Assembly: GCA_943329105.2 (NCBI GenBank)
Contig: CALQCP020000025.1
Location: forward strand, 1-16,366
Reading direction: 5' to 3'
DNA from: Chitinophaga pinensis
Lineage (GTDB): Bacteria > Planctomycetota > Phycisphaerae > Phycisphaerales > SM1A02
DNA length: 16,366 nt
A program made the position numbers and the translations under genes. Shown piece by piece: positions 1 through 6,849 of this stretch. Positions within the stretch are counted from its first letter, which is position 1, and each line of letters begins with the position of its first letter. The notes beneath the pieces were generated by a model. It was not told where the DNA came from. It saw nothing but the letters and a program-made list of their open reading frames with translations, and did not search any database.

Positions 1-578
1 CCACTACCGACCCGGGCGTTGCTGGCGGCAACCTCCGCAGCAGTCGTCGTGTACTTCGGCGTCATCGGCTTCTGCGTTTGCGGATCAAACGCATGCCAAG
101 CGCGGATCGCCGGCGAAAGCATGCGCTCCTTCTCAGCCGCAGGAAGATCATTCCCATACAGCGCAAGACGAGTGACGCCCCCATCGGGGTACATGCGCAC
201 GCGGATCCGCTGAAACTGAGCGACACCCGAAATGGACTCCACCGCGTGTGCGCCGTGTCCAAAGAGTTGCATCGGCGCCACAATCGCCTGCCACTCCCCG
301 CGCGCTGCATCCCAACCGTCGATCTCAAGTGCCTCGGCATGATTCCCAAGATGAAACTGCGTCGACACCGCAACACAACTGACCGCCGTAGCGCGTTGCA
401 TTTCAAAGATCATCCAATCAAACGGTTCCGGATTGTGCCGAACCGTCTCCCAACTATCCATGATCTTGCCCTGACGCCCAAAGAGCTTGGGATCGAAAGT
501 AGGCAGATACGGCGACAGCACATTCTCCGCACGCGCAAATCGCTGGTTTGAAACCGCTTCGACACGCGCGCCGACTAC
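1..578 (-). other. Domain: allantoicase, first repeat (residues about 1242 to the window edge, incomplete)
   Basis: Allantoicase hydrolyses allantoate to ureidoglycolate and urea and consists of two homologous jelly-roll repeats. Visible first-repeat landmarks are EAVSNQRFARAENVLSP (F1255) for the family FASDxFFAxxENLL, PTFDPKLFGRQGKIMDSWET (D1282-S-W-E-T) for PxFxPGKFxxxGKWMDGWET, FDWMIFEM for HDWCIxxL, STQFHLGNHAEA for DTxxFxGNxPxx, and RMYPDGGVTRLALYGN (Y1371-P-D-G-G). The second repeat should follow beyond position 1. The stretch after YGN is longer than the usual inter-repeat linker. The family assignment is strong. Completeness cannot be judged. Confidence 0.92.
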
Positions 579-3500
579 ATGATTGAAGGTGGCGAGCGGA
601 TCACGCGGCCCGTGCGCACCGATCTCCTCCGGCAGATCTGCTGCAAACGCTGCGAACACCAATTCTCGGTAGCCCGCGTTGACACGCTGTTCCAGTGGAA
701 TGCCGCCGAATGCCAAATCACTCCGAAATTGGCTCGTATCCACGCCGCGCATTCCCATGTGCCGCAGAATGATCTGCGCTGCCTCTGCAACGAACAACAT
801 GCCCGCATGCTCCCCGTTGCACAACACCACGAAGCCGTTCCCAGCGTCTGGACCCGCGTAACAATGGACGAACAGCGCGCGGAATCCGTCATTTGCGCCT
901 TGGTGTATCGCTAGACGATTCGGTCCCGCTTCGGCCGTGAAGATGCCAAGACCCATGTTGCATCCCATAAATTCACGACATCCCCTGTCGGATCCATGCA
1001 ACATCCGCACCGCCGTCTCATGCGAAATCGGTCCGCATCCATTGATGCTCTGATACGCGTTGCCCAGTGCCATCAGGAACCGCGCGACGTCAGCGGCTGA
1101 CGCCACTGCCCCAGCAGCGATTGCGGGAAACACCTTGCGCGTGCCAACGACTGGTTCTCCAGAATCAAGAAATCCAGTCGCGCACTCCGAGCCAACCAAT
1201 GCATCCTCACGGAACGTACATCCGTCCATTCCAAGCTCACGCAAGAACGCATCCATCTGAACATGAACGGGCGCACCTCCCATGCACTCGATGAGGTGCT
1301 GAAGTACCAAGAATCCACCGCCCGAATACTGGAACCGCGTTCCCGGCGCATTCACAACGCCCACTGGCTCGTACCCATATCGCTCGTTGCCATTTAGCAG
1401 CTCTACGATCGGCGGAAATGCCTGGTTTGCAGGCACGCCATTCACATAATGCATGTTCAAGCCCTGGTGCGACATCAGGTGCGCCACCGTGACTTGATCC
1501 GCCCATTCTGGATGCGCTGCCTGGAGAGACCGGACTCGAAACTTCGAACCGGCCTTGGCAAGGAGCGCGTTCACGCTTGCAGAAATCGGAACGCCCGCCT
1601 TACGGAGTTGCTCCAGCACGAAGCACGTACCGATGCTCTTACTGAGCGACGCAATCTCAAATCCTGTCTGCGGAGTGACTGCATGGAGCGCATCACGATG
1701 CCCACACTGCAGCGACTGCAGATGATTCCCCGGGGAAGCGATACATACCGATGCACCCTTCACCCCGTGTCGCGCAAGCGCAGCGGCGATCTCATCAAAC
1801 ACTGTATCCACCGGCTGCGCGAACAATCGACCCTTGGTGATCTGCCAAAGCGCTTCGCGCGCATGCTCCAGCTCCACTTCATGCGAATGTTCGGCCCGAG
1901 TTCGCAGCGCCTCCAGCAGTTCCGTTCCAGTACGCCCCTTAGCAGCCACCAGAAACTTGAAACCGAACCGCTCTCGATATCGACTGCCGAGTACGCGAAG
2001 TTCCTGCGTAACTTCGGCGGCGCCTCCCAATACCTTCGCCTGCTCCTGCGCGGCCGTCGCGTCGAGCGTCCGAGCAGCCTCGCCAATATCACCGTGAAAG
2101 TGCGCTGCCTCATTGATCTCATCGATGTCAAAGCTGCGGACTAACCGCTCTGCCTTGCCAAGATCCAACACCGGATCCAGCGCCATTTGCTCAGCAAATC
2201 GCCGACTTCCACACGCCGAGAAGAACGCGTGCAGTCGCGCCAACCGCTTCGGAATCGCATACTTCTTTGGCTCCACGGCCTGCAGCGCCGCCCACGGATC
2301 ATCCTGCGTTCGGATCGCATCAAGCGTGAACGGCAGCAGCAGTTCAGTCGCGAATTCCACCGGCGACTCGCTGCCCATCAGCTGCAACATCAGATTCATA
2401 GCTACCGGATACCACTTCCGCGTGCGATCGTCCCACTTCACCTGCACGATCTTGCGCTGATCCGAAAGATCCTTCCGAATGAAATGCATTTCCTCGTGTG
2501 CAATACGAATGAAGTCTGCGTATGAGAAGCGTCCGTGATGCAGTTCGTGCCAAACTTCCCACCGCGATCGCTCCGCAGTTGCCAAGTCATCCATCACACG
2601 CACCGGAACACCATCGATAGTCGCCGGAAGCGCGACGCAACCATTGCCGCTCAGCCAGTCAGTGAGGTACTGCAGCGCTTGGAAGATGTTGTAATGAATC
2701 TCCTCCGGATCATTGTTGGCAACGAAACCTGCCGTGTTCCGATCCGCTACAAGCAACGAACGCGGATACAACGGATCGTTCCGATCCAGGCCGCGCACAT
2801 CTGGACCATGGATGAAATCCAGCACCTCGCGTTGGTGTTCCGGCAAGAGAAGCGCTGTGACAAGCGCGTCCAGGGGCGCGCCGTTTCCCTGCTGTGCCCG
2901 CTTCCATGCCTCCACCAGTGCCAACCCCAAACGTACGAAATCCGGATGCGCTACCCAGAACCCCGAGAGATCACGCTTCATCTGCGTGATGACATCCTTG
3001 ATGAATCCCTTGATGGCTACCTGAAATGATGCGCCACGAATATCGCCATCGGCAGGCAGAACGCCGTACATACCACCAACTTTGATGCCGCCACGCGAAC
3101 CAACCACCTGCGCAAGGAGATCATGCGACGCCTTGATGTAATTGATCACAATGCCTGGATCTGCCTTCACGGGAATCCGATAGTTGCCGTCATTCTTCAT
3201 CAGACGCGCCGTCGACGCAAGGAAGTCATGCCACCCGAGCGACGCGCCAGCGAAGTACGGATACAGCGCATCCATGATCTCATTCACACGGAACATCGCG
3301 CGTGGATTCTCCAACACAATGAGCAGTCGAATGGTGCCGATTCGGTACTCCGGATGTCGGGCCGCAATCAACCGCTCCGCACGCTCAAGCATGACGCGAA
3401 TGTACGCAGCCTCTTCCTCTGTCTCCAACTTTGGAACATAGAAGGCCAATGCCTGCGGATTGTTCCAGTTGGCAAAGAGGTGCAAGGCAAAGTCGTAGAG

Positions 3501-4301
3501 ATGGAGCGGAAGCGGATTACCGTGCAGGAACAGAAACGGGCACGGCAATGCCAAACCCGGAAACCGCTTGACCGGCACGGATCGATGCGACGCGGCCAGC
3601 CGGTACTCCTTGCCAGAGCGCGGATCGTCATAGGAAATCGTTCCCTGCAAACAGCCAGTCAGATTCTCCCCAGCCGATACCAGATCACCGCGCAACGGCG
3701 TCTTGGAATCCTCGTCGTCGGCGCCCCACTTGGCGGAACCTGAAAAATCCTTCAGTAGTTCTGCCACGATCCCCGGTTCGCCAGGAAGTGTTCGATGAAA
3801 TGCATTCATCGCATTGATGGAAAGTTTCGCATCGTCCGGCGGACCAAACAGTGTCACATGACTTCCCTGCAAGAACTCCGGAATCGGCGCAATCGGCTTG
3901 CCGCCGCCTGGCGTGCAGTACTGACTGTTGCGCGGACCAACCACCACGCGACCTTCCGCATCTTCCTGCCCAATGACGGTGCGATACCCCGGATCGCTGA
4001 AATCAACATCCAGTGCAGCATTGAGTTCGAAGCAAGCACGCGTTCGTTCGTCAATAAAGGCACGATCCGCCACGCGCTGCTTCAATACCGCAGCAAGATC
4101 CGGCTTTACCGCTTCGTACAAGTCACACAGAAATCGCAGTGATTCGTGGCTTTCAAGGCCACCCCCTACGCCCAATTGCATCAGACCTGCCACCTCGGCA
4201 ACGGGAACCATCTGCGACTCAAGGTGACTGATCAACTCCGCGGAGATGTAGTCGCGATAAGGGGGAATCTCCGCCAACGCCACCACTCCTCGTCGGGTCA
4301 T
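1..4301 (-). CDS. Giant multidomain ureide-pathway enzyme (malate synthase / OHCU decarboxylase / serine hydrolase / allantoicase), C-terminus off window
   Basis: One minus-strand frame is open from ATG at 4301 to the left edge: at least 1433 codons with no stop. I translated it codon by codon and checked the same frame at fourteen motif positions. Four enzyme modules follow one another with short linkers: malate synthase A-like (about 1-690), OHCU decarboxylase (about 690-828), class C beta-lactamase-type serine hydrolase (about 835-1190) and allantoicase repeat 1 (about 1242 onward). There is no signal peptide, so it is probably cytosolic. It diverges from HIU hydrolase and uricase, which supply its OHCU substrate, so the context agrees with the domains. 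An in-frame TGA at 4331-4329 limits the start. ATG 4301 is chosen, but TTG at residue 9 has a better purine-rich GAGGAG eight bases upstream. Domain identities are seen by motif; the joint pathway role is inferred. The C-terminal length is unknown. Confidence 0.93.
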   Translation of the reverse strand, partial: MTRRGVVALAEIPPYRDYISAELISHLESQMVPVAEVAGLMQLGVGGGLESHESLRFLCDLYEAVKPDLAAVLKQRVADRAFIDERTRACFELNAALDVDFSDPGYRTVIGQEDAEGRVVVGPRNSQYCTPGGGKPIAPIPEFLQGSHVTLFGPPDDAKLSINAMNAFHRTLPGEPGIVAELLKDFSGSAKWGADDEDSKTPLRGDLVSAGENLTGCLQGTISYDDPRSGKEYRLAASHRSVPVKRFPGLALPCPFLFLHGNPLPLHLYDFALHLFANWNNPQALAFYVPKLETEEEAAYIRVMLERAERLIAARHPEYRIGTIRLLIVLENPRAMFRVNEIMDALYPYFAGASLGWHDFLASTARLMKNDGNYRIPVKADPGIVINYIKASHDLLAQVVGSRGGIKVGGMYGVLPADGDIRGASFQVAIKGFIKDVITQMKRDLSGFWVAHPDFVRLGLALVEAWKRAQQGNGAPLDALVTALLLPEHQREVLDFIHGPDVRGLDRNDPLYPRSLLVADRNTAGFVANNDPEEIHYNIFQALQYLTDWLSGNGCVALPATIDGVPVRVMDDLATAERSRWEVWHELHHGRFSYADFIRIAHEEMHFIRKDLSDQRKIVQVKWDDRTRKWYPVAMNLMLQLMGSESPVEFATELLLPFTLDAIRTQDDPWAALQAVEPKKYAIPKRLARLHAFFSACGSRRFAEQMALDPVLDLGKAERLVRSFDIDEINEAAHFHGDIGEAARTLDATAAQEQAKVLGGAAEVTQELRVLGSRYRERFGFKFLVAAKGRTGTELLEALRTRAEHSHEVELEHAREALWQITKGRLFAQPVDTVFDEIAAALARHGVKGASVCIASPGNHLQSLQCGHRDALHAVTPQTGFEIASLSKSIGTCFVLEQLRKAGVPISASVNALLAKAGSKFRVRSLQAAHPEWADQVTVAHLMSHQGLNMHYVNGVPANQAFPPIVELLNGNERYGYEPVGVVNAPGTRFQYSGGGFLVLQHLIECMGGAPVHVQMDAFLRELGMDGCTFREDALVGSECATGFLDSGEPVVGTRKVFPAIAAGAVASAADVARFLMALGNAYQSINGCGPISHETAVRMLHGSDRGCREFMGCNMGLGIFTAEAGPNRLAIHQGANDGFRALFVHCYAGPDAGNGFVVLCNGEHAGMLFVAEAAQIILRHMGMRGVDTSQFRSDLAFGGIPLEQRVNAGYRELVFAAFAADLPEEIGAHGPRDPLATFNHVVGARVEAVSNQRFARAENVLSPYLPTFDPKLFGRQGKIMDSWETVRHNPEPFDWMIFEMQRATAVSCVAVSTQFHLGNHAEALEIDGWDAARGEWQAIVAPMQLFGHGAHAVESISGVAQFQRIRVRMYPDGGVTRLALYGNDLPAAEKERMLSPAIRAWHAFDPQTQKPMTPKYTTTAAEVAASNARVGS
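732..1799 (-). other. Domain: class C beta-lactamase-type serine hydrolase (residues about 835-1190); candidate allantoinase
   Basis: The three active-site elements of the penicillin-binding-protein / class C beta-lactamase superfamily are visible: S885-L-S-K888 (SxxK) in EIASLSKSIG, Y992-S-G at the YxN position in FQYSGGGFLVLQHLIE, and H1133-Q-G at the K/HxG position. The family phrase HLLSHTSGL appears as HLMSHQGLN. Length of about 350 residues suits the family, and there is no leader, since the domain is internal. Members of the superfamily act on acyl-D-Ala peptides, beta-lactams or esters through a serine acyl-enzyme. It sits between the allantoin-forming and allantoate-consuming domains, so hydantoin-ring opening (allantoinase activity) is my inference, not something the motifs show. 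The usual Asn of YxN is absent, so the chemistry may differ. Confidence 0.85.
1818..2234 (-). other. Domain: OHCU decarboxylase (UraD-like, residues about 690-828)
   Basis: OHCU decarboxylase converts 2-oxo-4-hydroxy-4-carboxy-5-ureidoimidazoline to S-allantoin, right after HIU hydrolase. The module starts near FFSACGSRRFAEQMA. It carries an HGDIG segment (H736) at the place of the family HPxLG catalytic histidine, then an EQ pair (E753-Q754) as in the family SxxEQ motif. RYRERFGFKFLVAAKG (F779-G-F-K-F) is the diagnostic Y-x-x-x-FGFxF block, and the module closes with a helix ending ITKGRL (G824-R-L), like the usual IAKxRL ending. Its length of about 140 residues is slightly short for the usual 150-170. 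The proline of HPxLG is replaced by glycine. The neighbouring uricase and HIU hydrolase genes support the call strongly. Confidence 0.9.
2232..4301 (-). other. Domain: malate synthase A-like (residues about 1-690 of the fusion)
   Basis: Malate synthase condenses glyoxylate with acetyl-CoA to malate, and glyoxylate is the carbon end product of the allantoate route. Family landmarks appear in order: TLFGPPDDAKLSINAMNA, ADDEDS (for the usual ADFEDAS), IRLLIVLENP, SLGWHDF, KVGGMYGVLP, GFWVAHPDF, WLSGNGC and MDDLATAERSR (for MEDAATAEISR). E331 and D359 match the Mg ligands and are exactly 28 residues apart, as are Glu427 and Asp455 in E. coli malate synthase G. D572 fits the catalytic base. The catalytic arginine segment, usually RPRGWHL, reads KRFPGLAL here; R246 is the likely equivalent. 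There is a small insert after WLSGNGC. The family identity is firm. Activity is likely but not certain because of the altered arginine loop. Confidence 0.9.
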
Positions 4302-4314
4302 CCTTGCACGATAC

Positions 4315-4352
4315 CCGTGACGCCACAGTCATCACGGACTGCGCCCACAGTC
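4315..4352. promoter_or_regulatory. Clustered inverted and direct repeats in the divergent urate-pathway intergenic region (candidate operator)
   Basis: The 108-bp region between the two divergent arms holds a perfect inverted repeat CCGTGA (4315-4320) / TCACGG (4332-4337), a second one GACTG (4337-4341) / CAGTC (4348-4352), and a direct repeat CCACAGTC at 4323-4330 and 4345-4352. The direct-repeat copies lie 22 bp apart, about two helical turns. Such spacing suits a dimeric regulator controlling both directions. No regulator gene is in the window, so its identity is unknown. Confidence 0.4.
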
Positions 4353-4374
4353 GGAAGCAAGTTCAGGCGCAATA

Positions 4375-4403
4375 TTGACCAATGCCGCAATCTGCTTTAG
4401 CCT
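4375..4403 (+). promoter_or_regulatory. Possible promoter of the HIU hydrolase-uricase pair
   Basis: TTGACC (4375-4380) resembles a -35 box, and a poor -10 candidate TAGCCT (4398-4403) follows after 17 bp. If real, transcription would start near the GTG at 4410, giving a very short or leaderless mRNA, which fits the absence of a clear Shine-Dalgarno sequence. The -10 match is weak. Confidence 0.25.
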
Positions 4404-4409
4404 CACGGC

Positions 4410-4760
4410 GTGACACCTACCGCAGACCTTGGCCTTTCAACCCACGTCCTGAACACGTCGAATGGCCTACCGGCGGAAGGCATGCTGATCCGCCTCGAAA
4501 TCCTCGAGGGAACCACATGGCGCGAGGCGAGTACGGCACGCACCGATACGGATGGTCGTGCTCGAGAACTCTCTCCGAGCGCACTCCGTACTGGGGACTA
4601 TCGGCTGACCTTCGCAACCGGCGCATGGTTCGCCGCACGAGACGTGGAATGCTTCTTTCCCACAGTCACTATTGAGTTCCGAGTCTCCGATCCGAAACGC
4701 CACCACCACGTACCGCTCCTGCTGAGCCCGTTCGGATACTCAACGTATCGAGGAAGTTAA
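4410..4760 (+). CDS. uraH: 5-hydroxyisourate hydrolase (transthyretin-like HIUase)
   Basis: This enzyme hydrolyses 5-hydroxyisourate, the unstable uricase product, to OHCU. The 116-residue length is typical of bacterial HIUases, and there is no leader, so it is probably cytosolic. Catalytic family motifs are clear: LSTHVLN (H12), the RTDTDGR segment with R50, the basic HHHVPLLLSPFGYSTY block (H98-H100) and the C-terminal YRGS tetrapeptide that separates HIUases from vertebrate transthyretin. The start is GTG at 4410; no good ribosome site precedes it, but homology begins at once (ADLGLSTHVLN), so little can be missing. The uricase start lies 3 bp after its stop, so the two are co-transcribed. 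The next enzyme of the route is a domain of the divergent giant gene. Confidence 0.96.
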   Translation: MTPTADLGLSTHVLNTSNGLPAEGMLIRLEILEGTTWREASTARTDTDGRARELSPSALRTGDYRLTFATGAWFAARDVECFFPTVTIEFRVSDPKRHHHVPLLLSPFGYSTYRGS

Positions 4761-4763
4761 ATC

Positions 4764-5675
4764 ATGGCAATCATTCTTGGCGAAAATCGATATGGCAAGG
4801 CGGAGAACCGGGTGTTCCGGGTTACCCGTACCGGCGACATTCATGAGGTACTTGATCTCAATGTCTCGGTGCAACTCAGCGGTGACTTTGACGACACACA
4901 CACCGTCGGTGACAATGCAAATATTCTTCCGACTGATACGCAGAAGAACACCGTCTTCGCGCTCTCGCATCTGCACGGCGCAATGGAACCGGAAGCATTT
5001 GGCTTAATCATTGCGCGCCACTTCATCGCCTCACAACCGCACATCACCAAGGCTGAAGTCCGCCTTGAGAAGTTCCAATGGGATCGGATTGTTTCGAAAG
5101 GCTCTCCGCACCCACATGCCTTTCAACGCAACGGTTCAATGACGCGCACTGCCACTGTGCTGATATGCCGCAATGCAGAAAGCACCCGCGAATTCGTCGT
5201 GTCTGGACTTGAAAATCTGGTTGTACTCAAGACAACCGGTAGCGAATTCACCGGTTATTTACGCGACCAATACACCACTCTCGCGGAGACCACTGACCGA
5301 ATCATGGCCACGCAAGTCTCCGCACGCTGGCGCATTGCCGCGACGGATGCCCCGACACTTGACGGCATGAACTGGGCAAAGATCTTTCGCGAATCGCTCG
5401 ACGCCATGCTCACCGCATTCGCCGAACACCACAGCCTTTCACTACAGCAGACGCTGTTCACCATGGGCGAGTGCGTCCTCTCCGATGCACCGGCTATCGC
5501 GGCGATCCGGATATCGCTCCCCAACAAACATCACTTTGCGGTGGACCTCACGCCGTTCGGCCGTGAAAATCGCAACGAAGTCTTCATTGCAGCAGATCGC
5601 CCATACGGCCTCATCGAGGCGGTCATTGAACGCGACGACACGCCACCGATGACGGATGGGTGGCCATCATGGTGA
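4764..5675 (+). CDS. uox: Uricase (urate oxidase, cofactor-free)
   Basis: This enzyme oxidises urate with O2 to 5-hydroxyisourate and H2O2. At 303 residues it matches the cofactor-free uricases of eukaryotes, Bacillus and Actinobacteria (about 300), not the FAD- or membrane-type enzymes. The catalytic diad is present as K12 in RYGKAENRV and T57 in LPTDTQKNT, with the active-site histidine in LPNKHHF (H256-H257). Further family blocks are FTGYLRDQYTTLAETTDRIMAT and VFIAADRPYGLIEA. The start is secured by GAGGAAG at 4750-4756, seven bases before the ATG. It ends PSW, with no obvious peroxisome-like signal. It follows HIU hydrolase by 3 bp and is convergent with the OppD gene, 34 bp away. No catalase gene is visible nearby to remove H2O2. 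Confidence 0.97.
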   Translation: MAIILGENRYGKAENRVFRVTRTGDIHEVLDLNVSVQLSGDFDDTHTVGDNANILPTDTQKNTVFALSHLHGAMEPEAFGLIIARHFIASQPHITKAEVRLEKFQWDRIVSKGSPHPHAFQRNGSMTRTATVLICRNAESTREFVVSGLENLVVLKTTGSEFTGYLRDQYTTLAETTDRIMATQVSARWRIAATDAPTLDGMNWAKIFRESLDAMLTAFAEHHSLSLQQTLFTMGECVLSDAPAIAAIRISLPNKHHFAVDLTPFGRENRNEVFIAADRPYGLIEAVIERDDTPPMTDGWPSW

Positions 5676-5709
5676 TACATAGCGCCCCCCCGCTGCGCAC
5701 CAAACTAAA

Positions 5710-6849
5710 TCAGCGATCCCCGCGACGATAATCCAAACTCGGTCGCCGATGACTTCGCGCCTCAAGCTCCGGCGTGCGCCAGCAACCAACCCACCGATTC
5801 GGCCGCACCTCAACCAGTACGTGTTCATCGCGGCCCGGCGCGCCTTCCGGGCGAACCCCGGCTGGCATATCAGGCCACCACGGAATCACACCAGGAATCT
5901 TGCGGAATTCAGCTGGATCGTGCGTGACATCCTTAATAGTCACCAAGCGCTCGCGCGTGTCGCGCAACATCGGAATTGAGCGGAACAAACCGCGCGTATA
6001 CGGATGCAGCGGCTCGTCAAAGAGTTCAAACACGTTGGCGTACTCCACCACGCGACCTGCATACATCACACACACAACATCGGCGTTCTCAGCCACTACG
6101 CCCAAATTGTGCGTAATAAGCATGATGCCCATGTCACGCGTGCGCTGCAGTTCACGAAGCAATTCCAGAATCTGTGCCTGAATGGTCACATCAAGCGCAG
6201 TGGTCGGCTCGTCAGCAAGCAACACCTTTGGTCGGCACGCAAGCGCCATGGCAATCATCACGCGCTGACGCATACCGCCGGAGAATTGATGCGGATACAT
6301 CGCCAGCCGTTCTTCCGGCTTCTTGATGCCAACATCTTTCATCGCCTGCACGGCAATCCGCTTCGCTTCGTCCGGTCCAACCTTCTGATGCAAGAAGATC
6401 GCTTCCATCAACTGATCCCCAATGCTGTACACCGGGTTCAGGCTGGTCATTGGCTCTTGGAAGATCATGGCAATCTTGCCGCCACGAATCGAGAGCATCT
6501 CCTCTTCGCTCAAGCTAACAATGTCACGCCCTTCAAACAGAATGCTGCCGCGGTCAAACCGTCCCGGCGGGCGGGCGATCAACTGCATGGTGCTCATGGC
6601 AGTCACGCTCTTGCCGCAACCCGACTCACCAACAACTGCCAGCGTTTGCTGCGGGAAAAGCGTCATATTGACGCCATTCACTGCCTGAATACGCGGCCCA
6701 CCCGAGGAATTGTCAAAGCTGACCGCTAGATCCGCAACCTGCAACACCGGAGTTGCAAGGCGCTCCGCGCTGCCAGTGCCGGCACTCATGGCGCGCACCG
6801 CGTCTTGCGTGGATTGATCGTGTGATGTCTTGACTGCAGATGGGCTCAT
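5710..6849 (-). CDS. oppD: Oligopeptide/dipeptide ABC importer ATP-binding protein (OppD/DppD type)
   Basis: This cytoplasmic ATPase powers the peptide importer. Motifs in order are Walker A GESGCGKS (74-81), Q-loop FQEPMTSLNP, signature FSGGMRQR, Walker B VLLADEP and the H-loop in ITHN, followed by LHPYTRGLFRSIP, the start of the oligopeptide-transporter C-terminal region. That region normally carries several cysteines that can bind a metal or Fe-S cluster; here only one remains, in RWVGCW. The N-terminus has about 30 extra residues and a possible alternative start at M21. Its ATG overlaps the preceding permease stop by one base (TGATG), indicating translational coupling. No OppF/DppF partner is in the window, so it may act as a homodimer or pair with an unlinked ATPase. 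Opp versus Dpp cannot be decided. Confidence 0.95.
   Translation of the reverse strand: MSPSAVKTSHDQSTQDAVRAMSAGTGSAERLATPVLQVADLAVSFDNSSGGPRIQAVNGVNMTLFPQQTLAVVGESGCGKSVTAMSTMQLIARPPGRFDRGSILFEGRDIVSLSEEEMLSIRGGKIAMIFQEPMTSLNPVYSIGDQLMEAIFLHQKVGPDEAKRIAVQAMKDVGIKKPEERLAMYPHQFSGGMRQRVMIAMALACRPKVLLADEPTTALDVTIQAQILELLRELQRTRDMGIMLITHNLGVVAENADVVCVMYAGRVVEYANVFELFDEPLHPYTRGLFRSIPMLRDTRERLVTIKDVTHDPAEFRKIPGVIPWWPDMPAGVRPEGAPGRDEHVLVEVRPNRWVGCWRTPELEARSHRRPSLDYRRGDR

Noticed and set aside
78..4227. Several plus-strand ORFs of 100-230 codons (for example 78-551, 1449-2144, 2535-3029, 3123-3743)
   Set aside because: Their products are Arg/Ser/His-rich and match no family. They lie antisense to one continuous minus-strand frame with clear enzyme motifs throughout, so they are antisense shadows.
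5676..5709. Possible bidirectional terminator between uricase and OppD (AGCG 5681-5684 / CGCT 5691-5694, and GCGC arms)
   Set aside because: The stem is only 4 bp with a C-run loop and there is no U-tract on either strand; this is too weak to call a terminator.
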